Counted from the stretch's first letter, positions 42,234 to 51,762 are shown. The stretch: 64,000 nt of DNA from CALREJ01 sp964533375 (GCA_964533375.1 CAZHLW010000001.1:186001-250000); one strand, 5' to 3'. Notes: generated by a model from the letters alone, not told the origin. Made by a program: numbers and translations.

Positions 42234-43928
42234 ATGCGTAAATCTTTACTTCCATTATCGGCTGCTTTGCTCGTTTTGCCTCTTGCGACGGCACTGGCGC
42301 AGAGCACATCTTCCCCGCGTGACTACGACACCTCACACCTCGGTCGCTACACGGATACCCGTGATTGGGATCTCCCAACCAGGGTGGCAGTCAGCGTCCT
42401 CACCGATGCGGGTGTTGTGGAAGGCGACCCTTCGGGAACCTTCCGTGCAGACTCCACGCTTAACCGTGCGGAGTTTATGACTATTATCATGCGACTCCTG
42501 CCGGCAAGTGACGGCCGCGAGTACATGAACTGTTTCCCGGATGTTCCGCGCAACATCTGGTACGAAGACGAAGTCTGTCGTGCAAAATCGATGGGCATTG
42601 TCCGTGGAAATGTCGATCTGAAAGTCGACCCCAGCCTCTGGCGGTTCGAACCGAACCGTGCCGTGCAGTATGAAGAGGCTGTGAAAGTCCTTGTGAAGCT
42701 CTATGCCTATTCCGCCCTCGAGACGAATGGGAATGACTGGTACGTTCCGTTCATCAACGAAGCGCTTGATCGCGATCTTGATCTTGCGGGTGTTGCAGTC
42801 GGGGACAAAATCACCCGCGGGGAAATGGCTCGTTTGACTGCCAACTTCCTTGCCTACAGCGAAGGGGATCTTGATCTCCTGCAGGATGCACAGACACGTT
42901 CATCATCGTCTTCTTCCCGCTCGTCATCTTCCTCATCCAGGTCTTCGACATCGTCCTCTTCCAGTTCTTCGATGTCTTCTACATCAATGTCCTCCAGCAG
43001 CCGCAGCGGTACTTATGATCCGCTGACCGATGTCTCCGTCCGTTCCCGCATTGCGCTCTTGGGACAGACGTCTCCGGTGCTTGCGAGTGCCAATTTCTTC
43101 AGCAACAACGAACCGCTGAATGTCACGTCTCTGGATATCAGCCTGAATGCGGCTAACAATTCTATTGATTCCTTCCTGGTCTACGATTCCGATGGCCGCT
43201 CCCTCGGTACCGCTGTGCGCCAGGGAACGAGCAATACCTACCGTGTGACCTTCCCGACCGGCACGCTCCGTTTGGACCGCCGTGTCGACCACTCCGTCTA
43301 CATCCGCGCCAGACTCAAGGCGAACGATGCCGGCGGTGTGAGCGGTGAAGGACTTGAAATTGCGACCGTGCAGATCACCGGAACAGGTGAGTGGAGTAAC
43401 GATACCTACAATTCGTCGTCTTCCGACACCTTCCCGGCCTTCGCCGTCAGCCGCGCGATGATCACCTCTGTTACGAATGCAGGTCCTGCCAATAACCTCA
43501 TCACGAACGGCAACGATCAGTTGCTCGCAACCTTTGCGTTCAACACGACCACCAGCGACAGCCAGGCCAGAGTCCGTCTGCAGACACTACGCTTCCAGGT
43601 CCAGGCCACAGCAGGCGTCACCCTCAGTAACGTCGAGCTCCGCCAGGAAGGCAGCGATGCTGTTATCCCTTGTAACATCGCATCGAACATTGTGACCTGT
43701 ACCTCCATTCCCGAAACGTTCGGCACCATTACAGGTACGGAGAACATCCGCGTCTACGGTGATGTGAACGTTCCGGCCAACGCGAATAATCCGAGCCTGA
43801 GTCTGACCATCAATGAACCGGGATCTCCGACTGTTGCCGGTGACATTACCTGGTCCGATGGTACCTCCACCTTTACGTGGATCGGCAATGCCAGCGCACC
43901 TGTTGTCCGCGGCACCCAGTTCCAGTAA
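42234..43928 (+). CDS. S-layer homology protein with Ser-rich linker
   Basis: A 564-residue exported protein. After a signal peptide (ending in TALAQS), residues ~35-215 hold SLH-type repeats (for example AVSVLTDAGVVEGDPSGTFRADSTLNRAEFMTIIMRLL, then a second with FPDVP). A linker of Ser/Arg/Thr/Met (~residues 222-258) leads to an Ig-like C-terminal region. SLH domains bind cell-wall polymers, so it is likely attached to the cell surface. The terminator at 43954 follows directly. Confidence 0.88.
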   Translation: MRKSLLPLSAALLVLPLATALAQSTSSPRDYDTSHLGRYTDTRDWDLPTRVAVSVLTDAGVVEGDPSGTFRADSTLNRAEFMTIIMRLLPASDGREYMNCFPDVPRNIWYEDEVCRAKSMGIVRGNVDLKVDPSLWRFEPNRAVQYEEAVKVLVKLYAYSALETNGNDWYVPFINEALDRDLDLAGVAVGDKITRGEMARLTANFLAYSEGDLDLLQDAQTRSSSSSSRSSSSSSRSSTSSSSSSSMSSTSMSSSSRSGTYDPLTDVSVRSRIALLGQTSPVLASANFFSNNEPLNVTSLDISLNAANNSIDSFLVYDSDGRSLGTAVRQGTSNTYRVTFPTGTLRLDRRVDHSVYIRARLKANDAGGVSGEGLEIATVQITGTGEWSNDTYNSSSSDTFPAFAVSRAMITSVTNAGPANNLITNGNDQLLATFAFNTTTSDSQARVRLQTLRFQVQATAGVTLSNVELRQEGSDAVIPCNIASNIVTCTSIPETFGTITGTENIRVYGDVNVPANANNPSLSLTINEPGSPTVAGDITWSDGTSTFTWIGNASAPVVRGTQFQ

Positions 43929-43953
43929 ACACCATTTCAAATGACGAAAAGGG

Positions 43954-43977
43954 GAGTCAGCAATGACTCCTTTTTTC
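43954..43977 (+). terminator. intrinsic terminator
   Basis: GGAGTCA and TGACTCC are perfect 7-bp arms around GCAA, followed by six T residues. It ends the surface-protein gene; the convergent helicase gene stops five bases on. Confidence 0.9.
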
Positions 43978-43981
43978 GATG

Positions 43982-46249
43982 TCAGGACAGGATTTTGATA
44001 GGGGCAATGCTGAGGGCAAACGTCTTCTTCGGTCCGCCATCAAACACAATTTCCACCACGTCTCCGCGCTTGCTCTGGATGGTTCCTTTCCCGAACACCG
44101 GATGCTCCACACGTGAGCCGACATCGGGTTCGCTGCCGTCGCCAAAGTCGACATCCTGATTGAATTCAATCTCCACATCCTGGTTGTCGCTATGCTGACG
44201 GAACGGTTCCAGCTTTCCGCCACGCATACGGCGTTCCATATTTCCGGAAGCCCAGGAGAAGGCACTGAGAAGGTCATCACTTCGGCGTTCAATGACTTCA
44301 TCCGGCAGATCGTCCAGGAAGCGGCTGGGGGGATTACTCTTTCCTTCGCCCCACATGTATCTGCTTTTTGCGAAGAAGAGACGCAACTGCGTTTTGGCGC
44401 GCGTCATCCCCACGTACATAATGCGGCGTTCCTCTTCCAGCTGTTCTTTGTCGAACATGCTGTTACTGTGCGGGAAGAGTCCTTCCTCACATCCCACAAT
44501 CATCACATGCTCAAATTCCAGACCCTTACACAGGTGCAGGGTCATCAGCGTGAGGGCATCGGTCCGGCTTTCCGATAGTTTATCGACTTCAGACACCAGA
44601 GCCACTTCCTCCAGGAAACTCATCAGCGATGTCTCTGCGTTCAGCCCGTCGTACTTGTGCATAACCGTGATGAGTTCCTGCACGTTGTGCCACCGGTCTT
44701 CGCCGTCTTCCTCCTGCTTCAGGAAGTCTTCCATCTTGATATCCACCAGCAGCTGTTCCGCAAGCGCGCTCACAACAACCGTCTGCGACATGTTTTTGTA
44801 GAGCTGCAGAATGGCCACAAAGTTTTTGATGCGCTCCTTCACACCACCGTCCAGAGTATCTATCTGTGGGACATACTGCAGACTGTCCCACAAACTCAAA
44901 TGGTTCTCACTCGCAAAGGCCTGAATCTTTTGCAGCGTCGTATCGCCAATCTTACGGGACGGCACATTGATAATGCGTAACATCGACACGGTGTCGTACG
45001 GATTCAAAATCGCATACAAATATGCGAGCACGTCCTTCACTTCCTTGCGCGCATAGAATTTCACGCCGCCCAAAATCCGGTAGGGGATGCCGTTTCGCAT
45101 ACACGCTTCTTCGAAGAGTCTGGACTGTGCGTGGGTGCGGTAGAGAATGACCTGCTCGCGGAGCGGCACGCCATCGGCTTGCATCTGGCGGACGGCTTTC
45201 ATCACTTCTTCTGCCTCGCGTCGTTCGTCGCTCACTTCATGCACAATCACATGCGCCCCTTCCTTCCGCTCGGTCCACATTTTCTTGTCGGGTCTATTCG
45301 GATTAGCAGAAATCACCTTATCCGCCGCAGTCAGGATCGGCTGTGTGGAGCGGTAGTTCTGTTCCAGTTTGATGCGCACGGCATCTTTGTAGTCCTTCTC
45401 AAACTCCAGAATATTCCGGATGTCTGCACCTCGAAATCCATAAATCGACTGGTCGGGATCGCCAATCACACAGATGTTTCGGTACTTCTGCGCAAGCAGT
45501 GTAATGAGCAGATACTGGCCGTGGTTGGTGTCCTGATACTCGTCCACGTGCAGATACCGCCATGTCTCCTGATACCTATCCAGCACGTCCGGGCATTCAT
45601 GGAAGAGGCGAACAGTCTCGAGGATCAGATCATCAAAATCGAGGGCATTGGCTTGTCTTAGTTCTGTCTGGTAGCGGGCGTAGGCTTGTAGTACTTTCGC
45701 GAGCTTGTCGGTCGTGGCCTGGGCTTCGGCTTCCTTTGGACTTAATGCTTCAGACTTGAAGTGCCCGATGTAACTGAGCGCCGCTTTCGCTTTCAGTTCT
45801 TCCTCCGGAATCCTGAGCTCCTTCAGTACATGTTTCATCAGCTTCTCCTGATCATCCCCGTCGTAAATCACGAAGTTCCTGTCCCGTCCCAGTTTCTCAA
45901 TGTCGCGGCGCAGAATACGGACGCAAATGCTGTGGAACGTGCCCATCACCGGTAACTTCGAATGTCTGTCGCCCTGGGAATTGTCGAACGGAGAAGGCGA
46001 ATCGGGATCGGCAATGTGGAGCATCGACTTGATGCGCTCTTTCATTTCAGTCGCGGCCTTGTTTGTAAACGTGACCGACAGAATCTGCCACGGCTGCACG
46101 CCCTGACTGATGAGGTACGCAATGCGGTGTGTGAGTGCACGCGTCTTTCCCGAACCCGCTCCTGCCAGAATAAGGACAGGTCCGTTTGTCTGGAGCACTG
46201 CTTGTCGCTGCTCTTCATTCAGGGTCCCAAAAATGGCGTCATTGGTCAT
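43982..46249 (-). CDS. UvrD/PcrA-type DNA helicase
   Basis: The 755-residue superfamily 1 helicase has the Q motif (LNEEQRQAV), Walker A GAGSGKT at 30-36, the YQDTN motif Ia/II region (HVDEYQDTNHGQ), GDPDQSIYGFRG, the ATPase/translocase motifs through YVGMTRAK and a C-terminal Tudor-like tail (GSRVEHPVFGKGTIQ) that in PcrA binds RNA polymerase. It unwinds DNA in repair and replication. I choose the ATG at 46249 (MTNDAIF); the upstream 20 codons are unlike the family. Confidence 0.93.
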   Translation of the reverse strand: MTNDAIFGTLNEEQRQAVLQTNGPVLILAGAGSGKTRALTHRIAYLISQGVQPWQILSVTFTNKAATEMKERIKSMLHIADPDSPSPFDNSQGDRHSKLPVMGTFHSICVRILRRDIEKLGRDRNFVIYDGDDQEKLMKHVLKELRIPEEELKAKAALSYIGHFKSEALSPKEAEAQATTDKLAKVLQAYARYQTELRQANALDFDDLILETVRLFHECPDVLDRYQETWRYLHVDEYQDTNHGQYLLITLLAQKYRNICVIGDPDQSIYGFRGADIRNILEFEKDYKDAVRIKLEQNYRSTQPILTAADKVISANPNRPDKKMWTERKEGAHVIVHEVSDERREAEEVMKAVRQMQADGVPLREQVILYRTHAQSRLFEEACMRNGIPYRILGGVKFYARKEVKDVLAYLYAILNPYDTVSMLRIINVPSRKIGDTTLQKIQAFASENHLSLWDSLQYVPQIDTLDGGVKERIKNFVAILQLYKNMSQTVVVSALAEQLLVDIKMEDFLKQEEDGEDRWHNVQELITVMHKYDGLNAETSLMSFLEEVALVSEVDKLSESRTDALTLMTLHLCKGLEFEHVMIVGCEEGLFPHSNSMFDKEQLEEERRIMYVGMTRAKTQLRLFFAKSRYMWGEGKSNPPSRFLDDLPDEVIERRSDDLLSAFSWASGNMERRMRGGKLEPFRQHSDNQDVEIEFNQDVDFGDGSEPDVGSRVEHPVFGKGTIQSKRGDVVEIVFDGGPKKTFALSIAPIKILS

Positions 46250-46318
46250 GGTTTCCACGGGAGGAGTGTACCGGAATGAAACAGAGTCGCGACCAAGTTT
46301 TCCTGACAATTGTGGTCC

Positions 46319-47524
46319 TTACGAAAGAGTCTCTGCCAGAGATTTCTGTGCCACTTTCTCAAAAGCTTCTTCAATGGCAGACGGCTCTATCCCGCGGGAC
46401 ACGCGCAGTTCATCGATCTTGGTCAGGTGCTTGTCCAGCTGGCGTTCGCGGGCACCGGTCAGTTCTTCGTAGCCTTTGTGCACAGACTCGAAGCGGTCCT
46501 TCACGGTTTCCATCTGGTCTTTGAATTTCTCCCACTGCTGCTTGAAACTTCCAAGAAGCGACAGCATTTCCTGGGACTTGGTTTCCATGCGGAAGTTATC
46601 AATCGACTGGCGCACCACTGCGAGGATGGCGTAGAGGCTCAGTGGAGAGCAGAGAATAGTACGGGCCTGCATGGCTTCATCAATCAGCCCGCGGTCCATT
46701 TCATTGATAAACCCGAATATCTGTTCGTTCGGCACAAAGAGCAACACGTAGTCGACGGTCTGGTCCTCTGCATTGATGTAATCGCGCGTCTGGATTTCCT
46801 TCACGCGCTGGCGGACATCTTTCAGGAATTTTTTCTTGTAGTCCTCGCGCTCAATATCTGTCTCTGCTGCTGTGAACTGCTGGTAGTTATTGAACGGGAA
46901 CTTTACGTCCATATTCAGTTTCAGATTTTGCGGGAGTATGAAGGTGAAGTCCGGCTTCGATCCGGTTTCCAGTTTCGTCTGCTTGATGTAGTTAATCCCC
47001 TCAATCATCCCGGACAAACGCAGAACGTCTTCCGCCATGCGTTCCCCCCACTGGCCGCGGCTGCTGTTTGAGGCAAGTGCATTGCGGATGTTTCCGGCGG
47101 TGTCGTTCAATTCCCGGATCGCGGTTGCTGCGTTATCCAGCCGCGTATCGATCTTCACATTCTTCTCTCCGATGTTTTTCATGAGGTCTTCCATTCGGTG
47201 CATATTGTCCTTGAATTCATCCTTCATAGTCTTGAGCGACCCGTCAATCACTTCCTTTTTCCCGCTCAGTTTCGTTTCTGCCAATTGTAAAATCTGCTCC
47301 GCCTGCTTGCTTACCACTTGGGCTGCAATCGATGCGACCATATCGTTCGCATCGGATCGTGTACGGCTCATAAGGACGTACGCCAGCCCCGCGCCTGCCA
47401 ATAAGCCGATAACAAGTCCGATCACGAGTTGCATAGAAGGTGTAGGAAAGGGGAGATCCATGCTATCAGCCGGTGGACGACTGTCCACTATATTCATCAT
47501 TTCCTGTCTATTTTCACTTGCCAA
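46319..47524 (-). CDS. rmuC: RmuC-family DNA recombination protein
   Basis: The 401-residue protein has an N-terminal membrane helix (residues ~31-51), a coiled coil, and the RmuC nuclease-like domain (GQWGERMAEDVLRLSGMIEGINYIKQ; KPDFTFILPQNLKLNMDVKFPFNNYQ). RmuC limits inversions at short inverted repeats in E. coli; its mechanism is not settled. The start could be one of two later ATG codons; the membrane segment is kept in all cases. It sits upstream of the helicase gene on the same strand (69-base gap). Confidence 0.88.
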   Translation of the reverse strand: MASENRQEMMNIVDSRPPADSMDLPFPTPSMQLVIGLVIGLLAGAGLAYVLMSRTRSDANDMVASIAAQVVSKQAEQILQLAETKLSGKKEVIDGSLKTMKDEFKDNMHRMEDLMKNIGEKNVKIDTRLDNAATAIRELNDTAGNIRNALASNSSRGQWGERMAEDVLRLSGMIEGINYIKQTKLETGSKPDFTFILPQNLKLNMDVKFPFNNYQQFTAAETDIEREDYKKKFLKDVRQRVKEIQTRDYINAEDQTVDYVLLFVPNEQIFGFINEMDRGLIDEAMQARTILCSPLSLYAILAVVRQSIDNFRMETKSQEMLSLLGSFKQQWEKFKDQMETVKDRFESVHKGYEELTGARERQLDKHLTKIDELRVSRGIEPSAIEEAFEKVAQKSLAETLS

Positions 47525-47631
47525 TTTTTGTGCTTTTCGTACAATAGGCGCCTATCCGTGCTTCAGAAAGCGCTTTTGCTTCCAGAGGCTCGGTGGAGTC
47601 CTTTGTTTTTGTTGTCTCTTCCCCACTACCC

Positions 47632-47901
47632 ATGGCCATCAAGCGCAAAACCAAGAAGAAGCTGATCTCAGACAGCCAGATCCACGAAAAGGATACCGGC
47701 TCCCCTCAGGTCCAGATCGCTATCCTCACGAAGGAAATCGGCCTTTTGACCGGTCACCTCCAGGAACACAAGAAAGACCACTCCGCACGCCGCGGACTGC
47801 TTGGCAAGGTTGCTCAGCGCCGCAAGCTTCTGAACTACCTCCGCATGAACAAGCCAACCGAGTACCAGAAGGTTCTCGAAACGCACGGTCTCAAGAAATA
47901 A
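47632..47901 (+). CDS. rpsO: ribosomal protein S15
   Basis: An 89-residue protein matching S15: MAIKRKTKKKLISD, then DTGSPQVQIAILTKEIGLLTGHL and DHSARRGLLGKVAQRRKLLNYL. It binds the central domain of 16S rRNA. I use the ATG at 47632; the frame upstream does not resemble S15. The adjacent terminator makes it a single-gene unit, and the nearby PNPase gene repeats the common bacterial S15-PNPase neighbourhood. Confidence 0.97.
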   Translation: MAIKRKTKKKLISDSQIHEKDTGSPQVQIAILTKEIGLLTGHLQEHKKDHSARRGLLGKVAQRRKLLNYLRMNKPTEYQKVLETHGLKK

Positions 47902-47921
47902 ATCATCATTCAAGCATTCAG

Positions 47922-47951
47922 CCCTGCACCCAACGTGGTGCGGGGTTTTTT
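47922..47951 (+). terminator. intrinsic terminator after rpsO
   Basis: CCCTGCACC and GGTGCGGGG pair (one T-G) around CAACGT, followed by six T residues. Confidence 0.9.
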
Positions 47952-47983
47952 GTATCTATTGCCGATTGGAGTATTCTTTCTCT

Positions 47984-48268
47984 ATGGCTGTTTTCAAAAA
48001 ACACATCGCCGAGCTCTATACGCTCTTTGCCTCTGTGGAGGATGAAAAGGAAGCGAAGATGCTCCTGGCCGATATTCTCACGCCGCAGGAACTGGAGTCG
48101 CTGGCAGAACGCTGGCAGCTCATTCAGGCACTGAACAAAGGGATGCCGCAGCGCGATATTGCAGAAAAATTAGGAATCAGCATCAGCAAAATCACACGGG
48201 GATCGAGAATGTTACAATTCGGCGAAGGGGGATTTAAGCACTTTTTGAGCAAGCTAAAGAAGAAATAA
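47984..48268 (+). CDS. TrpR/YerC-like DNA-binding protein
   Basis: A 94-residue helical protein of the TrpR-like family (YerC/YecD group): LADILTPQELESLAERWQLIQALNKGMPQRDIAEKLGISISKITRGSRMLQFG contains the HTH. No Trp-pocket assignment is possible from sequence alone. A TATTCT box ends six bases before the ATG at 47984, so the message is probably leaderless. Target genes are not evident; the neighbours have no tryptophan genes. Confidence 0.85.
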   Translation: MAVFKKHIAELYTLFASVEDEKEAKMLLADILTPQELESLAERWQLIQALNKGMPQRDIAEKLGISISKITRGSRMLQFGEGGFKHFLSKLKKK

Positions 48269-48309
48269 CGGAAAAATAGAAAATGTTCTTGTTTTGCCGT
48301 GTGTGTTGA

Positions 48310-48323
48310 TGTACCGTTGTACC
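48310..48323. promoter_or_regulatory. candidate LexA box
   Basis: TGTACCGTTGTACC has the same GTAC-n4-GTAC core as the site in front of lexA (TGTACGATTGTACA, 59171). It ends five bases before the ATG of the 129-residue gene, an ideal place for repression. Confidence 0.55.
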
Positions 48324-48328
48324 AGTAC

Positions 48329-48718
48329 ATGGAAACATCCTCTTCAACATCGGCCTCGCCTCTCGTGTCGGTCTATTGTTCGAGGGATTATCAAGAGAGT
48401 TATCGCTTCTCGACGCCATTTAATGCGATTGCATCGTCCTTGAGAAATGCCTTGATAGAATTGGATGTTGAAATGGGATTTGCTGATGAAATCAGCCGGA
48501 AACCCGATGGCAAATTACTATCCGAGGGATTCGGTTATCATGGGAAGTCTCCAAACGGGCAAACGGTCATTGTACATATCTCGCTCGTTCATGAACTCCT
48601 GGAGACACGCCTTGCAAAAACATTGGGAGACTTGAAGCCGTTTGAAGAAGTATTTGCAACAGACTCTTCGAAAGAAGCATTTGTAAGTGATGGGGGATGG
48701 GTTGCGCCCGGTTCATGA
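48329..48718 (+). CDS. 129-residue protein of unknown function, possibly LexA-controlled
   Basis: A soluble alpha/beta protein (METSSSTSASPLVSVY, then RFSTPFNAIASSLRNALIELDVEMGF). I do not recognise it. The start at 48329 follows the GTAC-n4-GTAC box and is chosen over an ATG 30 bases upstream that would place the box inside the gene. If the box is real, the protein belongs to the DNA-damage response. A bidirectional terminator follows. Confidence 0.6.
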   Translation: METSSSTSASPLVSVYCSRDYQESYRFSTPFNAIASSLRNALIELDVEMGFADEISRKPDGKLLSEGFGYHGKSPNGQTVIVHISLVHELLETRLAKTLGDLKPFEEVFATDSSKEAFVSDGGWVAPGS

Positions 48719-48729
48719 GCTGTGCTCGC

Positions 48730-48762
48730 AAAAGAGCCTCGACGAGTGTCGAGGACTCTTTT
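48730..48762. terminator. bidirectional intrinsic terminator
   Basis: AAAAGAG-C-CTCGAC and GTCGAG-GA-CTCTTTT form a stem around GAGT, with a T-run on either side depending on strand. It separates the convergent 129- and 134-residue genes. Confidence 0.8.
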
Positions 48763-48800
48763 GGCAGAAAACATCGTGTTCTCTGCGCGCCGCTTCTTCG

Positions 48801-49205
48801 TTAGGCGACGACATAGGTCTCGCCAATTTTTGTCAGCACCAGCCGGTGAGTCTCTGCCAGCGGTACAGAACATTCAGTTGCCGCAATTTTGATTCTGTTC
48901 GGCTTGGCATTACCGACTTCAATCAGTTCAACCGCGTCGGCGTTGTGCATGCTGACCAGAAACAGCGGGCCATCCAGGTACACCTTTTCCGAAAGCACAG
49001 ATGTCGGAAAGGAGTACAACTTTCCATTCGCATATACTTTTCTGAGCGATCCACGGTTTGGGTTGGGAGGAAGATCGGCCACTTGTACGATTGGTACAAC
49101 CAGTGTCAGTTCTTCCTCGACAAGGACACGCTGGCCACGGTAGAACAGGATCTCCGATGGCTGTGCTGGGTTCACCAGGTCTGTGAGCACGATGGACGAG
49201 GGCAT
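48801..49205 (-). CDS. unknown 134-residue beta-rich protein
   Basis: A mostly beta-strand protein (IVLTDLVNPAQPSEILFYRGQRVLVEEELTLVVPIVQVADLPPNP, and later VYLDGPLFLVSM). It has no signal peptide and no Cys pair. It lies between the terminator and the pnp promoter region on the opposite strand. Function unknown. Confidence 0.6.
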   Translation of the reverse strand: MPSSIVLTDLVNPAQPSEILFYRGQRVLVEEELTLVVPIVQVADLPPNPNRGSLRKVYANGKLYSFPTSVLSEKVYLDGPLFLVSMHNADAVELIEVGNAKPNRIKIAATECSVPLAETHRLVLTKIGETYVVA

Positions 49206-49338
49206 AGGAGCCTTTCCAAAAAACAGAGGGACGGGAATGTGAAGAAGCGAAACGTAGTATCAATCTACTATTCTTTCTCTTTCTGTCAAAAATTGGATTG
49301 GTCCAAGAATAAAGGTTTCCCTCTCCTTTCTTCTTCTG

Positions 49339-49494
49339 TATACTGTGCATAGTTCCTTCCCTCTGCCGTCTCCCTGCTTCCTCCTGGGTTTACGTTCCAG
49401 CAGCCCGTATCGGTTTCTGAAATGTGAATCCACACAGGTAGGTAGTGTCTCCGTAGGGGAAAGGGGGTTTTCGTATCCTTTCTTCTTTCTTTTT
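49339..49494 (+). promoter_or_regulatory. pnp promoter (weak -35) and ~145-nt leader
   Basis: TATACT at 49339-49344 is the only good -10 upstream of pnp; the -35 region (TTTCCC, 17 bp upstream) is weak. The predicted leader of about 145 nt is unusually long for this window. In many bacteria PNPase controls its own message through the leader, so this one could do the same, but no clear hairpin was found. Confidence 0.35.
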
Positions 49495-51693
49495 ATGGCT
49501 GAAAAGTCTTATACCCTCGAGCTTGGGGATCAAAAGCTCACGGTCAGTACGGGCAAAATTGCCCGCCAGGCCAATGCCACCGTGCTCGCGCAGATGGGTG
49601 ATACCGTTTGTATGGGTAACGTCACTGTCAGCGACAAGCCCCGCGACGGAGTCGATTTCCTGCCGCTCCAGTTGGTGTATCAGGAAAAGTACTACGCAGG
49701 CGGCAAAATCTGCGGAGGCCGCTACCGCAAGCGCGAAGGTCGTCCGTCTGATGACTTCGTTCTCCTGGCTCGTGTGATCGACCGCGGACTGCGCCCGATG
49801 TTCCCGAAGTACATGCGAAACGACATCCAGGTGTTCTGTACCGTGCTGTCGTACGATTTCGAAAATGAGCACGATGTGATCGCTGCCAACGCAGCATCCC
49901 TTGCTGTTGCTATTTCCGACTGTCCGTTCGAAGGCGCTCTCGGATCTGTCCGCGTGGGTCTCATTGGCGGAGAATTGGTTTTGAACCCGTCTGTCGAAGC
50001 ACTCAAGAAGTCCGACCTCGATATGTTCCTGACCGCATCCCTCGAACGCGTGGTGATGATTGAAGCAGGTGCCAACCAAGTAGCGGAAGAGGATATCCTC
50101 CGCGCTATTGAATTCGGGAAGAAGTGGGCCCAGAAGATCGCAGCGTTCTTCGACGGTATCCGCAAGGAGATCGGCAAAGAGAAGTTCGTGGTCGAGGCTC
50201 CGTTCATGCATGACGAAGGCTACAACTTCCTGAAGGAGTGGGCAGTACCGACCATCAGCAAGGCTATCAAGGACGATATGAGTAAGAAGGCCCGCCGCGC
50301 CATCTTCAATCAGCTCATTGCCGATGCAAATGCGAAGCTGGAAGAGAAGTTCGGTCCGGCTGGCGAAGACGAAACACTCGGTACGCTCTACAAGAACGGA
50401 TCGGTGTTCCTCGATAAAATCATCAAGGGCGAAATGCGCCGCCTGGTTCTGGAAGAAGGTATCCGCATGAGCAGCCGCAAGATTGATGAAATCCGCCCGC
50501 TCTCTGCAGAAATCGATATCCTGCCGAAGCGTGTCCACGGTTCCGCTCTCTTCCAGCGTGGAGAGACGCAGGGCATGACCACCTGCACACTGGGTTCACC
50601 TGGTGACAAGCAGTTGGTCGAGGGTATGGAAGGCGAGCATCAGCTCCGGTACATGCACCACTACAACTTCCCGCCGTTCTCTGTTGGTGAAACATCCAAC
50701 CGTTTGATGACCGGTAACCGCGAAATCGGACACGGAAACCTCGCACAGCGCGGACTCCTGCCGGTATTGCCGTCGGAAGCAGACTTCCCGTACACCATCC
50801 GCACTGTCACAGAAATCCTCGAATCCAACGGTTCATCCTCCATGGCTGCAACCTGCGGATCGACATTGGCTTTGATGGCCGCAGGTGTGCCAATCAGCGC
50901 TCCAGTGTCTGGTATTGCTTTGGGACTGATCTCCGATGAAGAGAAGGGTCAGTACGTCATCCTGTCCGACCTCCAGGACGAAGAAGACTTCGGTGGAGAC
51001 ATGGACTTCAAGCTCACAGGAACCGCAAAGGGCGTGACCGCTATCCAGATGGATATCAAGATCAAAGGTCTGCCCGATTCCGTATTCGCAGAAGCGTTGG
51101 CTCGCTCCAAGTCCGGACGCGCCTTCATTCTCGATGTGATGCTCAAGAGCATTGCCGAACCACGCAAGGAACTCAGCCCCTACGCTCCACGCATCGAAAC
51201 CATCACCATCAACCCGGACGACATCCGCCTCGTAATTGGAAAGGGTGGCGAAACCATCCAGAAGATCACCGGTGAACTCGGTGTTGAAATCGACATTGAT
51301 GACAGCGGACTCGTGTTTGTCACCGCTCTCAATGGAGACGCGATGGCGAAGGCCAAGGAGTGGATTGAAGGAATTGTTGCCAAGCCCGAGGTCGGAAAGG
51401 TCTACGAGTGTAAGGTCGTTCGCATCATCGACGGTACCGGTGCCATCGTGGAATTCCTGAAAGGCAAAGACGCCATGATCCACATCTCGGAACTTGCCTG
51501 GGGTCGCACCGAGAAGGTCGAGGACGTTGTGAAAGTAGGAGACGTCATCCAGGCCAAGTGTGTCGAGTTCGACGCTCAGGAAGGCAAGACACGCATGTCC
51601 CTCAAGCAGATGACTGCGCCTCCGGAAGGCTACGTCGCTCCGGTTCGCCGCCCGCCTATGAGCGGAGGATTCAACCGCGGACCGCGTCGCTAA
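49495..51693 (+). CDS. pnp: polyribonucleotide nucleotidyltransferase (PNPase)
   Basis: A 732-residue enzyme. Two RNase PH domains (first: GDQKLTVSTGKIARQANATV and KICGGRYRKREGRPSDD; second: PLSAEIDILPKRVHGSALFQRGETQ with the catalytic Asp/Lys region GDMDFKLTGTAKGVTAIQMDIK) are separated by a helical segment. KH (IETITINPDDIRLVIGKGGETIQKITGE) and S1 (GKVYECKVVRIIDGTGAIVEF) domains follow. It degrades RNA 3' to 5' with phosphate. I choose the ATG at 49495 because the pyrimidine tract before it matches other core starts. It ends with a Pro/Arg-rich tail. Confidence 0.96.
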   Translation: MAEKSYTLELGDQKLTVSTGKIARQANATVLAQMGDTVCMGNVTVSDKPRDGVDFLPLQLVYQEKYYAGGKICGGRYRKREGRPSDDFVLLARVIDRGLRPMFPKYMRNDIQVFCTVLSYDFENEHDVIAANAASLAVAISDCPFEGALGSVRVGLIGGELVLNPSVEALKKSDLDMFLTASLERVVMIEAGANQVAEEDILRAIEFGKKWAQKIAAFFDGIRKEIGKEKFVVEAPFMHDEGYNFLKEWAVPTISKAIKDDMSKKARRAIFNQLIADANAKLEEKFGPAGEDETLGTLYKNGSVFLDKIIKGEMRRLVLEEGIRMSSRKIDEIRPLSAEIDILPKRVHGSALFQRGETQGMTTCTLGSPGDKQLVEGMEGEHQLRYMHHYNFPPFSVGETSNRLMTGNREIGHGNLAQRGLLPVLPSEADFPYTIRTVTEILESNGSSSMAATCGSTLALMAAGVPISAPVSGIALGLISDEEKGQYVILSDLQDEEDFGGDMDFKLTGTAKGVTAIQMDIKIKGLPDSVFAEALARSKSGRAFILDVMLKSIAEPRKELSPYAPRIETITINPDDIRLVIGKGGETIQKITGELGVEIDIDDSGLVFVTALNGDAMAKAKEWIEGIVAKPEVGKVYECKVVRIIDGTGAIVEFLKGKDAMIHISELAWGRTEKVEDVVKVGDVIQAKCVEFDAQEGKTRMSLKQMTAPPEGYVAPVRRPPMSGGFNRGPRR

Positions 51694-51695
51694 TA

Positions 51696-51723
51696 AGGTC
51701 TAGGGAAAGGTTTAGGTTAAGGA
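51696..51723 (+). repeat. heptamer-like repeat after pnp
   Basis: Units AGGGAAA, GGTTTAG and GTTAAGG stand between the pnp stop and its terminator. They use the same G/A/T-rich style as the repeat at 30. Confidence 0.45.
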
Positions 51724-51735
51724 CAATTAAAAAAA

Positions 51736-51762
51736 GGCCTCGATGGAAATCGGGGTCTTTTT
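51736..51762 (+). terminator. intrinsic terminator of pnp
   Basis: GGCCTCGAT and ATCGGGGTC pair (two G-T) around GGAA, followed by five T residues. A second possible stem with a T-run follows at about 51775-51820. Confidence 0.85.

Noticed and set aside
49081..49095. Third LexA-like box TGTACGATTGGTACA.
   Set aside because: The half sites are five bases apart instead of four and it lies inside a coding region.
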